Assembly: GCF_016031635.1 (NCBI RefSeq)
Contig: NZ_JACEGD010000017.1
Coordinates: 140,463 to 204,462, forward strand
Direction of reading: 5' to 3'
Source: Bradyrhizobium diversitatis
Lineage (GTDB): Bacteria > Pseudomonadota > Alphaproteobacteria > Rhizobiales > Xanthobacteraceae
Length of the DNA: 64,000 bases
The number at the start of each line of letters is the position of its first letter. Position 1 is the first letter of the stretch. The notes under the pieces are model-generated. The model saw only the letters and a list, made by a program, of their open reading frames with translations, made no database searches and was not told where the DNA came from. The position numbers and the translations under genes are program-made. Below are positions 9,493 through 16,950 of this stretch, piece after piece.

Positions 9493-9642
9493 CTCGCTGC
9501 TGGCCGGATCGGAGCCGGCCGCGGTCGCTGGGCGGCTGATGAATGCTCTTTTCCGCCGATCTGAGCGCTTGGCTCCTTCGCCGTGTCGAAGGTCTCCTAT
9601 AGTACAAGAGGCCGTGGATCCTCCGACCTGTCAGTGCTGACC

Positions 9643-10863
9643 ATGTTCGTCTCGTTCTTTCCCCGACCCAAGCTGTTCTTTCTCTCGGCCATCGTTTGGA
9701 CCGCATTGGCGATGTTGGTCTGGTATGGCTTCGCGAGCAATCTGTTCGAAGCAACTCAAAGGCCGATCGGAGTGGCGACGTTCTGGTCGGCGCCGGCTCT
9801 TTGGTTCGACCTCTATTTTGCTGGGTGTGCCGTGGTCTTCGCGGCTGCCTGGATGCTGTTCGCGCCTCATCCCTGGGCGAATTGGTCCATTCTCGGCTCC
9901 GCGCTGATCCTGTTCACGTCCTACTTTCAGGTCCAAGTCAGCGTGGCCATCAACAGCTGGTACGGACCGTTCTACGACCTCATCCAGGCCGCGCTGTCGA
10001 AATCGGCGCCGGTCACGGTCGAGCGGTTCTACGCTGAATTGTCGACCTTCGCCGGCATCGCTTTTGTTGCGGTCGTGGTTGGCGTGATGACGCGGTTCTT
10101 CGTCAGCCACTACATCTTCCGCTGGCGGACAGCGATGAACGATTTCTATGTCGCAAACTGGCCGCGGTTGCGCACCATCGAGGGCGCCTCGCAGCGCGTT
10201 CAGGAAGACACCATGCGCTTTGCCAGCACCATGGAAAGTCTCGGCGTCAATCTCATCAGTGCCGTGCTTACGCTTCTGGCCTTCCTGCCCGTTCTCGTGA
10301 AGCTGTCAAATAGCGTCACGGAGCTGCCCGTGGTCGGCTCAATCCCCTATCCGCTGGTGTTTGCTGCGGTGATCTGGTCGGTGTTTGGCACCGGCATTCT
10401 GGCTCTAATCGGTATTCGCCTGCCCGCAATCGAGTTTTTCAACCAGCGGGTCGAAGCCGCCTATCGCAAGGAACTGGTGCTCGGTGAGGATGATCCGGCT
10501 CGCGCCGATCCACCGACGCTGAGCGTGCTGTTCGGCGATATTCGCAGGAACTATTTTCGCCTCTACTTAAATTTCATGTATTTCAACATCGGTCGGATTG
10601 TTTACCTGCAGACCGACGTCATCTTTCCTTACATCCTGCTCGCACCGACAATCATTGCCGGCAAGATCACGCTGGGAACGATGAACCAGATCTTGAACGC
10701 GTTCACGCAGGTCCGAACCTCGTTTCAGTATCTCGTCAACGCCTGGAGCACGATCGTCGAGCTGATCTCGATCTACCAACGGCTGCGGAGTTTTGAGGCC
10801 AAGCTCGACGGGGAGCCGCTGCCCTCAATCGAGGCAGAAGCCGAGCCATTGTCGTTGCGATGA
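9643..10863 (+). CDS. SbmA/BacA-type inner-membrane peptide transporter
   Basis: The product (406 residues from the ATG at 9643) opens with MFVSFFPRPKLFF, the standard start of SbmA/BacA proteins, so the longer upstream frame is not used. Seven or so membrane segments follow, with conserved family patches such as INSWYGPFYDLIQ, FRWRTAMNDFY and RIEGASQRVQEDT-like sequence near residue 185. Members are proton-driven importers of peptides (bleomycin, microcins, Pro-rich peptides) and in rhizobia protect against host NCR peptides. There is no ATPase domain here, unlike the BacA-family protein at 60.1-61.8 kb. It converges on the methyltransferase gene. Confidence 0.9.
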   Translation: MFVSFFPRPKLFFLSAIVWTALAMLVWYGFASNLFEATQRPIGVATFWSAPALWFDLYFAGCAVVFAAAWMLFAPHPWANWSILGSALILFTSYFQVQVSVAINSWYGPFYDLIQAALSKSAPVTVERFYAELSTFAGIAFVAVVVGVMTRFFVSHYIFRWRTAMNDFYVANWPRLRTIEGASQRVQEDTMRFASTMESLGVNLISAVLTLLAFLPVLVKLSNSVTELPVVGSIPYPLVFAAVIWSVFGTGILALIGIRLPAIEFFNQRVEAAYRKELVLGEDDPARADPPTLSVLFGDIRRNYFRLYLNFMYFNIGRIVYLQTDVIFPYILLAPTIIAGKITLGTMNQILNAFTQVRTSFQYLVNAWSTIVELISIYQRLRSFEAKLDGEPLPSIEAEAEPLSLR

Positions 10864-10905
10864 TGCGCCGTCCCAGCCCTGCTCTAACGAACCGGGAGAG
10901 ATCTC

Positions 10906-11664
10906 TCATCTTGCCGGCTTCCGTGCCCATGCGCAGAACACCAATTCCCACACACAGGTGGCATTGTTTTGCTTGCGCTCAGCCAGAAGGCGCTCGTCGA
11001 GCGTATCAACGTCGGCGTCCGTCTCCGTCACGATGCCGTGCTCGAGCAGACGCGGGAGCACCGCGCGTATGATCGAAGCCACCGGATACTCTGCCGTCGG
11101 CGTGAGAACGTTCGCTTCAGCCCGTACGCATTCGACTTCGAGGCCCGCAGCCGAAAGGGCGCCATGCAGATCAAAACCCATGTGCGGATTGACCTTTTCC
11201 TTTCGCAACATCTCCCTGAGCCAGCTACGGACCTGGTCATGAAGCGGCAGGCGCACGGGGGCGTCGTTCACGGCAATCGTGTCGTGCTCGTGGAAGGCGA
11301 CCAGGCCGCCCGGTCGTACCGCGCGGGCGAGTTGCGCTACGGCGTGCGCTGCGTCTGGCTGATACATCAAGACCCGGCGTCCAACTGCGCCATCGAGCGT
11401 GCCGTGTTCAGGAAGAACGACATCGAATCCGCCTTCGACAAACGTGATATTGAGGAAACCGGCATCGCGCGCCTGCGCACGGGCGGCTTCCAGCATTTGT
11501 GGATCGCGGTCTACCGCGAAGACGTGGCCGTGATCTCCAACGCGTCTGGAGAGCATCATCGAGACGGTGCCGGGCCCACAGCCGATGTCGAGCACGCGCA
11601 TGCCCGCACTGATAGGCGCATCATCGAGCATCCGCTCGGTCATCTCGTTGACGGCGTTGGTCAT
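10906..11664 (-). CDS. SAM-dependent methyltransferase, last gene of the aztABC operon
   Basis: A class I methyltransferase: motif I VLDIGCGPG lies at residues 24-32, followed by an acidic VFAVDRDPQML loop for the ribose and a VRPGG motif near residue 125. The ATG at 11664 is chosen because an AGGGGA ribosome site precedes it; a longer frame to 11733 would run back into aztC. It follows aztC by 37 bases on the same strand and so is probably co-transcribed under the Zur box at 14.4 kb. The substrate is unknown. A link to zinc starvation, for example making or modifying a small metal ligand or sparing another enzyme, is suggested only by context. Confidence 0.8.
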   Translation of the reverse strand: MTNAVNEMTERMLDDAPISAGMRVLDIGCGPGTVSMMLSRRVGDHGHVFAVDRDPQMLEAARAQARDAGFLNITFVEGGFDVVLPEHGTLDGAVGRRVLMYQPDAAHAVAQLARAVRPGGLVAFHEHDTIAVNDAPVRLPLHDQVRSWLREMLRKEKVNPHMGFDLHGALSAAGLEVECVRAEANVLTPTAEYPVASIIRAVLPRLLEHGIVTETDADVDTLDERLLAERKQNNATCVWELVFCAWARKPAR

Positions 11665-11701
11665 CGTGGTGCGTTCCCCTATCTCTGTGCGACGGACAAG
11701 A

Positions 11702-12604
11702 TCAATTGCTTGGCGGCACCATCGCCTTTGCAAGGAGATCTATGTTGCACCGAAACATCCGGGCGTAGGTCGGGGCCGGTCCATCAGAGCGCGAGAGCGC
11801 CTCCGCGTAGAGTTTGCCACCTGGCTGCGCATCGGTCGCATTCGCAATCTGTTGCACCAGTCGCGGATCATTGGAAGTCTCGATAAAATAGAGCCTGACA
11901 TGTTCGGCCTTCACTTGATCGATTAGTCGTGCGACATCGCTTGCCGAGGCTTCTGTCTCGGTAGAAAGGCCGAGCGGCGACAGGAAGGTGATGCCGTAAT
12001 CGCGACCGAGATATCCGAAGGCATCGTGGCTGGTCAGGATTTTGCGCTGTTGCGGCGGAATCGGGTCGATGCGCGCGTGGGCGTAGCCATCGAGATCGCG
12101 CAATTCTCGTGAGTAACGAGCAGCATTGGCCTTGAAGTCGTCGGCAGCTTCAGGATCGGCGGCGACGAGCGCCTTCTCGATATTGGCTACCCACACCAGG
12201 ACGTTAAGTGGACTGTTCCAGACGTGCGGGTCGTCCGAAATCTGGCCCTTGCGCTGTCGCTCGCGCAGCTTGATCCCGGTTGAGACAATGACCGGTGTGC
12301 CTTGATAGCCTGATGCCGTGACGAGCTTCTCAAACCAGCGTTCCAGGCCCTCGCCGCTGATGAAGGCAAGATCGGCGTTTTTCAGATTCCTTGCATCGTC
12401 CGGCGACGGCTCGAATTGATGTGGATCGCCATCGGGCCCAACCAACCCTTTGACCTGCACATGATCGCCGCCGATTTGCTGCACCACGTCTGCCAGCACG
12501 CTAAAGCTGGCGACGATGTTCAGCGTCTTGGCCGAAGCCGATGTGGCCATCGCTCCCCAGATTATCAGAGCCGAAAATGCACAGCGGAACGGTACGTTTT
12601 TCAT
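11702..12604 (-). CDS. aztC: Zinc ABC transporter periplasmic binding protein, AztC type
   Basis: A cluster A-I metal-binding protein of 300 residues. The signal peptide ends at about residue 25 (ATSASA). The three usual His ligands appear in GDPHQFEPSPDD (H62), DDPHVWNSP and LTSHDAFGYLGRDYG, and the acidic ligand region is ETEASASD. It lacks the long His-rich loop of classical ZnuA, as AztC proteins do. It should capture zinc in the periplasm and pass it to the AztB permease. It lies 10 bases after aztB and within the operon led by the Zur box at 14391-14409, so it should be derepressed when zinc is scarce. Manganese is a less likely substrate because of the Zur control. Confidence 0.88.
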   Translation of the reverse strand: MKNVPFRCAFSALIIWGAMATSASAKTLNIVASFSVLADVVQQIGGDHVQVKGLVGPDGDPHQFEPSPDDARNLKNADLAFISGEGLERWFEKLVTASGYQGTPVIVSTGIKLRERQRKGQISDDPHVWNSPLNVLVWVANIEKALVAADPEAADDFKANAARYSRELRDLDGYAHARIDPIPPQQRKILTSHDAFGYLGRDYGITFLSPLGLSTETEASASDVARLIDQVKAEHVRLYFIETSNDPRLVQQIANATDAQPGGKLYAEALSRSDGPAPTYARMFRCNIDLLAKAMVPPSN

Positions 12605-12614
12605 GTTTTCTTTC

Positions 12615-13487
12615 TTAGCCAGTTAGATGCGGTCGCGGGAGAAGCCGGCGCATTGCCGCGGATGGTCCGATCAGCAGCGAGCATCCATAGATCACGCTTG
12701 CGGTCAGGATGATCGTCGGACCCGAGGCAAAGCCGAGGTGATAGGAGACGATCAGTCCGATGTAGCCCGATACGGCCGCTGTAGCTGCCGCAGTCAGCAT
12801 CATGCCGGGTAGGGATCTCGCCCATAGCTGGGCGACCGTCGCGGGCAGCATCATCAGGCCCACCGCCATCAACGTGCCAAGGGCCTGAAAGCCGGCAACG
12901 AGATTGAGGACGACGAGAAAGAGAAACAGGAAATGGTAAAGGGATCCCTGACCGGCGACCGCGCGCAGAAAGCCCGGATCGAAGCATTCCACGACGAGCG
13001 GTCGATAGATGACGGCGAGCGTGATGACGGTTATCGAGGTGATGGCACCGATGAAGTAAAGTGCCTTCGCGTCGATCGCCAGGATCGTCCCGAACAACAC
13101 GTGCAGAAGATCGATATTGGAGCCACGCAACGAAACAATGAGAACGCCGAGCGCCAGTGACGTCAGATAGAAGCTGGCAAAGCTCGCATCCTCCCGAAGC
13201 GGGGTGGACCGGCTGACAAGTCCGGAAAGCAACGCGACGCTCAGGCCGGCGACCAGTCCGCCCAGCCCCATCGCGGGCAACGAAAGACCGCCGGCAATCA
13301 GGAATCCGATCGCAGCTCCCGGCAGCACCGCGTGGCTCATGGCGTCCCCGACCAGGCTCATGCGGCGGAGCATCAACAGCACGCCGACGGGTCCGGAGCC
13401 CAGCCCGAGTGCAACGCAGGCAATCAGCGCTCGGCGCAAGAATCCGTACTCGACGAACGGCAGAATGAAGAGCTGGTAGACCGTCAT
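12615..13487 (-). CDS. aztB: Zinc ABC transporter permease, AztB type
   Basis: An ABC-3 family permease of 290 residues with about eight hydrophobic segments. The motif region LMLRRMSLVGDAMSHAVLPG near residue 40 is the conserved ABC-3 signature, and GTLMAVGLMMLPATVAQLWA near 210 is another family block. Its ATG overlaps the aztA stop (ATGA at 13484-13487), so translation is coupled. A 303-residue frame on the same strand over the same bases is a shadow, since it lacks membrane helices. It forms the membrane channel for zinc delivered by AztC. Confidence 0.9.
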   Translation of the reverse strand: MTVYQLFILPFVEYGFLRRALIACVALGLGSGPVGVLLMLRRMSLVGDAMSHAVLPGAAIGFLIAGGLSLPAMGLGGLVAGLSVALLSGLVSRSTPLREDASFASFYLTSLALGVLIVSLRGSNIDLLHVLFGTILAIDAKALYFIGAITSITVITLAVIYRPLVVECFDPGFLRAVAGQGSLYHFLFLFLVVLNLVAGFQALGTLMAVGLMMLPATVAQLWARSLPGMMLTAAATAAVSGYIGLIVSYHLGFASGPTIILTASVIYGCSLLIGPSAAMRRLLPRPHLTG

Positions 13488-14239
13488 GCTGCGCTCTGGT
13501 CCGGCACGTCACAGATGGCAGCGGTCTCGTCCCATCGTTCGGCCATCAGCCGCGCCCGCATTAGATAGTCGGACGTCATGGTTGTCGCGGTCGGGCCCCA
13601 TGCGACGGGTTCGCGCGCGAGCAGAAGGGTCTGAGGAAAATGCGCGCGCACTTGTTCGACATCGTGCAGCACCGCGATCACCGTGCGTCCGTCCTGGTGC
13701 CAGCGCCTCACGACCTGGAGTAGGTCGTGCGTGGTGCGAGCGTCGATGGCGGTGAAGGGTTCGTCGAGCAGGATCAGCTTGGCATTCTGCAGCAGCAATC
13801 GCGCGAACAGGACGCGCTGGAACTGCCCAGCCGACAACGTGCCGATAAGTCGCTGTTCAAATCCGGTGAGCCCCACGGATGAAAGCGCGCGTCGCGCCTC
13901 CGATACGCTCCCCTCGGAGACTGCACGAAAAGCCCCGGCCTGGCGCCATGAACCGAGCAGGACCACGTCGCCGACCGTTATCGGGAAGCGACGGTCGATG
14001 TCCGCCGCCTGCGGCAGATATCCGATATCTGTCGGCATCACGTGGCCGCGATCGATCCTGCCCGACGCAAGCGGGAGGTCGTTCATCAGAGCTCTGAGAA
14101 GGGTCGATTTGCCTGCTCCGTTCGGCCCGACAATTGCGGTGAGACTTCCGGGAACAAACGAGCCGCTGAGATGATGAACCGCGGGATGTCGGTCGAACGC
14201 GATCGTGACGTCTTGCAAGTGAATGCTGCTGGGGCTCAT
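13484..14239 (-). CDS. aztA: Zinc ABC transporter ATP-binding protein, AztA type
   Basis: A 251-residue ABC ATPase. Walker A GPNGAGKS is at residues 38-45, the signature LSAGQ lies near 140, and Walker B LILLDEP follows with an H-loop in VLHDVEQV. The opening (IHLQDVTIAFDRHPAVHHLSG) and the GYLPQAADIDRRFPITV block are characteristic of AztA. The ATG at 14239 overlaps the stop of the small membrane ORF upstream as ATGA, which fixes the start; the longer frame to 14272 is not needed. It powers AztB. Confidence 0.9.
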   Translation of the reverse strand: MSPSSIHLQDVTIAFDRHPAVHHLSGSFVPGSLTAIVGPNGAGKSTLLRALMNDLPLASGRIDRGHVMPTDIGYLPQAADIDRRFPITVGDVVLLGSWRQAGAFRAVSEGSVSEARRALSSVGLTGFEQRLIGTLSAGQFQRVLFARLLLQNAKLILLDEPFTAIDARTTHDLLQVVRRWHQDGRTVIAVLHDVEQVRAHFPQTLLLAREPVAWGPTATTMTSDYLMRARLMAERWDETAAICDVPDQSAA

Positions 14240-14361
14240 GGCCGCGCCACCGCCCAGAGAATGGCCAGCCACAGGGCCGCCAAGGTGCCGCTCACCGCGC
14301 CCAGGCGCAGCAGCGCCGAGCGGGCCATGGTTGAAACAGCGAGGGCATCGGGTTTGCTCAT
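14236..14361 (-). CDS. Small membrane protein (41 aa) at the head of the azt operon
   Basis: From the ATG at 14361 the product is 41 residues. It has a polar N-terminus and one hydrophobic helix (LGAVSGTLAALWLAILWAV) ending in ARP. Its stop overlaps the aztA start (ATGA), a strong sign that it is translated. It begins 30 bases after the Zur box, so it is the first Zur-controlled gene of the operon. Function is unknown; single-helix proteins in ABC operons often tune the transporter. A start 60 bases upstream at 14421 is possible but would run through the Zur box. Confidence 0.55.
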   Translation of the reverse strand: MSKPDALAVSTMARSALLRLGAVSGTLAALWLAILWAVARP

Positions 14362-14390
14362 GAAGGCCTGGAGGGAGGAGATTACCGGAC

Positions 14391-14409
14391 GATGTAATGT
14401 TATTACATC
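14391..14409. promoter_or_regulatory. Zur box of the azt operon
   Basis: GATGTAATGTTATTACATC is a perfect 8+3+8 palindrome. The same core recurs at 16.9, 22.65 and 26.68 kb, always between genes for zinc functions, and zur is in the window. It lies 30 bases before the small membrane ORF and about 70 bases before the divergent smtB-like gene. Confidence 0.88.
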
Positions 14410-14447
14410 ACACACCACCAAGACTTGACAAGCCGCGCGTCGTCCAA

Positions 14448-14469
14448 CATTCTAACGTACGATAGAATG
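14448..14469. promoter_or_regulatory. Operator candidate for the SmtB-type repressor
   Basis: Inverted repeat with arms CATTCTA (14448-14454) and TAGAATG (14463-14469) around 8 bases, immediately before the ArsR/SmtB gene. Size and AT-rich arms suit SmtB/ArsR repressors, which usually bind their own promoter. It is separate from the Zur box 39 bases to its left. Confidence 0.5.
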
Positions 14470-14478
14470 ATAGGATCA

Positions 14479-14778
14479 ATGGACAAGCGGATTGATCGAT
14501 CTCACCTTGAGCAGACCGCAGCCATGTTCAAGGCTCTGTCCGATCCCGGGCGACTACACACCCTCATCATTCTGGCTGCAGGCGAGCGGAATGTCGGCGA
14601 ACTCGCCGAGGCTGAACACGACCGGGTCGGCACCGTTTCGGCGCGCCTGAAGGTATTGCTGCTAGCCCGGCTGGTCAAACGTCGGCGCGAAGGCAAGAAC
14701 GCGATCTATTCGATCGCTGATGACCACGTATTCCAACTCGTCAAGAATGCCGTCGCGCATGCTGGCGAACACCACTGA
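14479..14778 (+). CDS. ArsR/SmtB-family zinc-sensing repressor
   Basis: A 99-residue winged-helix repressor (FKALSDPGRLHTLIIL, then the recognition helix around VGTVSARLKVL). Near the C-terminus, D81-x-H83-x10-H94-x2-E97 reproduces the alpha5 metal site of SmtB/CzrA, a tetrahedral zinc site across the dimer. This predicts release from DNA when zinc is in excess. The start could be 14467, but that ATG lies in the operator palindrome, so 14479 is preferred. It is divergent from the Zur-controlled azt operon and directly upstream of a His-rich protein, its likely target. No zinc efflux pump is in the same operon. Confidence 0.87.
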   Translation: MDKRIDRSHLEQTAAMFKALSDPGRLHTLIILAAGERNVGELAEAEHDRVGTVSARLKVLLLARLVKRRREGKNAIYSIADDHVFQLVKNAVAHAGEHH

Positions 14779-14798
14779 CTCACGGAAAGGACTTCGAG

Positions 14799-15158
14799 AT
14801 GACCACCTGCAATCTTCCTCATCATTCCAACCACGATCACGCGCACGGACCACAATGCGGTCACGTCGCGATTCGGCATGGCGACCACGTAGACTACCTC
14901 CACGATGGTCATCTTCACCACCCGCACGCCGGTCATGTGGATGAACACCGCATTGAGGTGAGCGACAAGAACCCGGACCGTTGCACACCCGACCACCACT
15001 GCACCGGACACGATGCTGCCCACGTCCATGGCCCAGGCTGCGGCCACGAAGCGGTCCCGCACGGCGATCATGTCGATTATCTCGTCGACGGTCATTTGCA
15101 CCATCCTCACGGCAATCACTGTGATGATCATGGTCCGGTGGAGATCGTTCGAAACTAG
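14799..15158 (+). CDS. Histidine-rich metal-binding protein with internal duplication
   Basis: 119 residues with about 29 His and 6 Cys, and no signal peptide or membrane segment. Two copies of a 35-residue unit are visible at residues 16-50 and 77-111; both contain HGDHVDYL, then DGHLHHPH, preceded by HGPxCGH. Such composition suggests binding of several zinc ions in the cytoplasm, as a buffer or store. It starts 20 bases after the SmtB-type gene, so the two probably form an operon induced by excess zinc. The conserved DHVDYL and DGHLHHPH cores suggest a defined fold, not only a low-complexity tail. I know of no characterised function. Confidence 0.85.
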   Translation: MTTCNLPHHSNHDHAHGPQCGHVAIRHGDHVDYLHDGHLHHPHAGHVDEHRIEVSDKNPDRCTPDHHCTGHDAAHVHGPGCGHEAVPHGDHVDYLVDGHLHHPHGNHCDDHGPVEIVRN

Positions 15159-15180
15159 GATCTGACTTCTATTGGTATCG

Positions 15181-15212
15181 AACGGCGAGTGCACCAGAGT
15201 GCGCTCGCCGTT
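15181..15212 (+). terminator. Hairpin terminator after the His-rich gene
   Basis: A 12-pair stem (arms 15181-15192 and 15201-15212, one G-U-type pair) with an 8-base loop, GC-rich and ending in TTT. It lies 23 bases after the stop codon and fits an intrinsic terminator with a short T tail. Confidence 0.6.
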
Positions 15213-15286
15213 TCAGTTTGCGGAGCATAACCGGATATTCCGGAAAACGCGGCGACATTTGCTGTCGTCTCCGATCCGGCGATTCT

Positions 15287-16087
15287 TTAGGGCTGTTGAG
15301 GGCCATCTGGGGGGACGCGAGCGCCGGGCCTGTCCTGTGGTTGGAGCTCGGGAGGGAGGCGATCAGGTCCTGGGAACGGAATGATGTTCGGCGCCGATTC
15401 AGGGGGCGGTGGAAATGCCGACTTCTGTTTCGGTATCAGCGCTGCGCCTCCATAAAGCAGGCCGATGGCAATGAGCCAGCTGCCGAGAATACGCGCTGGA
15501 ATTGGAAACCAGGTGCGCCAGAACGACCGTACGGTCAGCGAGATGGCCACGACGATCCAAAACCCGACGACCACTCCCGCTAGAGGGATCGCAACATCGT
15601 GGAGGCTGGGGTCACTCACCTCGATCGCAATCGCCTGCATACTGCCGGCGACGGTAGCGGCGATGAGCAAAAACCATGAACGCAGTCGCGTAGCGGGTAG
15701 CACAAGTGCCACGCCGACGATTACAGTAGAGATTGGCCCGGTCAGGAAGTGGTGGCTTGTTGCGCGCGGAATTGCCTCCAATACCGACAGCAACCAGTCT
15801 TTACGGAAAAAGCCGACGGCCAAGCCGCCGCCAAACAGCGCAAGTGCTCCGAGGCTGTAACGACGGTCCACGAGGGCGAGGGCAACGCCGAGGCCGACCA
15901 GCGGCAGCATACGCTCAGGTGCGAGCGCACTCGATAATATCCACCACATCAGCGTGCTGCGTCCCGCAGCGGGGGTCAGTGCGATGGCTGCCGCCGTGAG
16001 GAATCCGAGCGCCGTCAGAGCGGGGCCGCTCCATTTTATCGCGAGGGCGCCGAAGGCGGATTCAGGCGGCGGAGAGTGCTGTGACAA
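15287..16087 (-). CDS. Integral membrane protein downstream of hupE
   Basis: 266 residues with about seven hydrophobic helices and a proline-rich, probably extramembrane C-terminus (about 40 residues, PPPPESAPNIIPFPGPDR). The start overlaps the end of hupE by 26 bases on the same strand, so it is translated from the same message and is likely under the Zur boxes at 16.9 kb. No motif that I recognise assigns a function. A role with HupE in metal transport is suggested only by the operon. Confidence 0.65.
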   Translation of the reverse strand: MSQHSPPPESAFGALAIKWSGPALTALGFLTAAAIALTPAAGRSTLMWWILSSALAPERMLPLVGLGVALALVDRRYSLGALALFGGGLAVGFFRKDWLLSVLEAIPRATSHHFLTGPISTVIVGVALVLPATRLRSWFLLIAATVAGSMQAIAIEVSDPSLHDVAIPLAGVVVGFWIVVAISLTVRSFWRTWFPIPARILGSWLIAIGLLYGGAALIPKQKSAFPPPPESAPNIIPFPGPDRLPPELQPQDRPGARVPPDGPQQP

Positions 16088-16682
16088 GGAAGTAGACTCC
16101 GCCGAGGCCGATCAGCGCTCCGAGGCCGCGAGCCAGGCGACCTCCAAGCGGCTTGTTGAGTGTTAATCCAACACCGATACCAAAAACGTGGATCAGGCCC
16201 GTCGCGAGGACGAAGCCGATGATGTAGTCGGCCGGATCGGCCGCAAAGGGCAACTCGGCTCCGTGCGCATATCCGTGGCAGACAGCGAACACCGCGATCA
16301 AGCAAAGCGCAATCCATTCGGCAGGATGCCAGGCAGAGGTGATTGCCAAGCCGAGCGCGAGAATCGAGAGCGCGATGCCAACCTCCACGCTAGGAAGCGG
16401 CAGGCCGAACATTCCGGCAGCACCGCCGGCAACCATGATCAGCGGGAAAGTCACCGGCAAGGTCCAAACCGGCCGACCGCCCATCTGGGCGCCCCACAGC
16501 CCGACGGCGAACATCGCAAGAAAATGGTCTGGCCCGGTGAGCGGATGTGCAAACCCGCTTCCGAAGCCGCCGGAGCCCGTCGAGGTGATGTGGGCTGCCG
16601 CGGAATGCGGGAGCATGCACCAGCAAATGCAAATGGCACTTGCTGCGACGGCCGCCCGTCGATTCAAATGCACGTCTTGCAA
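16062..16682 (-). CDS. hupE: HupE/UreJ-family metal permease
   Basis: 206 residues. The signal peptide ends AAA so that the mature protein would begin with His31. The family motif HPLTGPDH (46-53, HPxxGxDH) and about six membrane helices are present, with a second histidine patch (VCHGYAHGAELP). Studied HupE/UreJ proteins import nickel. Here the gene follows Zur boxes and is divergent from zur, so zinc, or a metal spared under zinc starvation, is a realistic alternative. It is the second gene of a three-gene run (60-residue protein, hupE, membrane protein). Confidence 0.88.
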   Translation of the reverse strand: MQDVHLNRRAAVAASAICICWCMLPHSAAAHITSTGSGGFGSGFAHPLTGPDHFLAMFAVGLWGAQMGGRPVWTLPVTFPLIMVAGGAAGMFGLPLPSVEVGIALSILALGLAITSAWHPAEWIALCLIAVFAVCHGYAHGAELPFAADPADYIIGFVLATGLIHVFGIGVGLTLNKPLGGRLARGLGALIGLGGVYFLVTALSAA

Positions 16683-16691
16683 TGATCGCCC

Positions 16692-16874
16692 TTACATCTC
16701 GGTGTAGTCCAGGATCGTGTGTTCCCCCGACCAGATTTTGTCCGAGTCGTAGACACGCTCGCGCCACCTGGACCTGAAGTCAATTTCGAGAACGACCGCG
16801 CCCAATCGCTCGCCAATCAGCGGCTCGCGATCGCGGGGGACACTGGGCGTTTGAGCGACTTGGGGCTTGGTCAT
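16692..16874 (-). CDS. Small protein (60 aa), first gene of the Zur-controlled hupE operon
   Basis: The ATG at 16874 is 13 bases from the nearer of two Zur boxes, and the stop is 9 bases before hupE, which supports a real gene. The product is soluble and charged, with a VVLEIDFRSRWRERVYDSD core and no Cys or His cluster (one His). No family is recognised. A leader or regulatory peptide role is possible but unsupported. Confidence 0.5.
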   Translation of the reverse strand: MTKPQVAQTPSVPRDREPLIGERLGAVVLEIDFRSRWRERVYDSDKIWSGEHTILDYTEM

Positions 16875-16887
16875 GAACGCTCCAGGG

Positions 16888-16902
16888 TGTAATATTATGA
16901 CA
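16888..16902. promoter_or_regulatory. Zur box, hupE side
   Basis: TGTAATATTATGACA is an imperfect palindrome matching the core of the perfect boxes at 14.4 and 22.65 kb. It is the copy nearer to the hupE operon. Confidence 0.7.
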
Positions 16903-16909
16903 TGATGCC

Positions 16910-16924
16910 TGTTATATTATTACA
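16910..16924. promoter_or_regulatory. Zur box, zur side
   Basis: TGTTATATTATTACA is a second box, centre to centre 22 bases from the first, about two helical turns. It lies 26 bases before zur, so zur is probably autoregulated together with the divergent hupE operon. Confidence 0.72.
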
Positions 16925-16950
16925 TTCCATGTCGTCAAGGCGAGATTTAG

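Noticed and set aside
10896..10907. Palindrome GAGAGATCTCTC between convergent genes as a terminator
   Set aside because: Six-pair arms with no loop and no T run; it is too short to support the call.
12601..13512. Long frame (303 codons) on the same strand as aztB
   Set aside because: It overlaps aztB in another frame, lacks membrane helices and is Arg-rich, while the 290-residue frame is a textbook ABC-3 permease with ATGA coupling.
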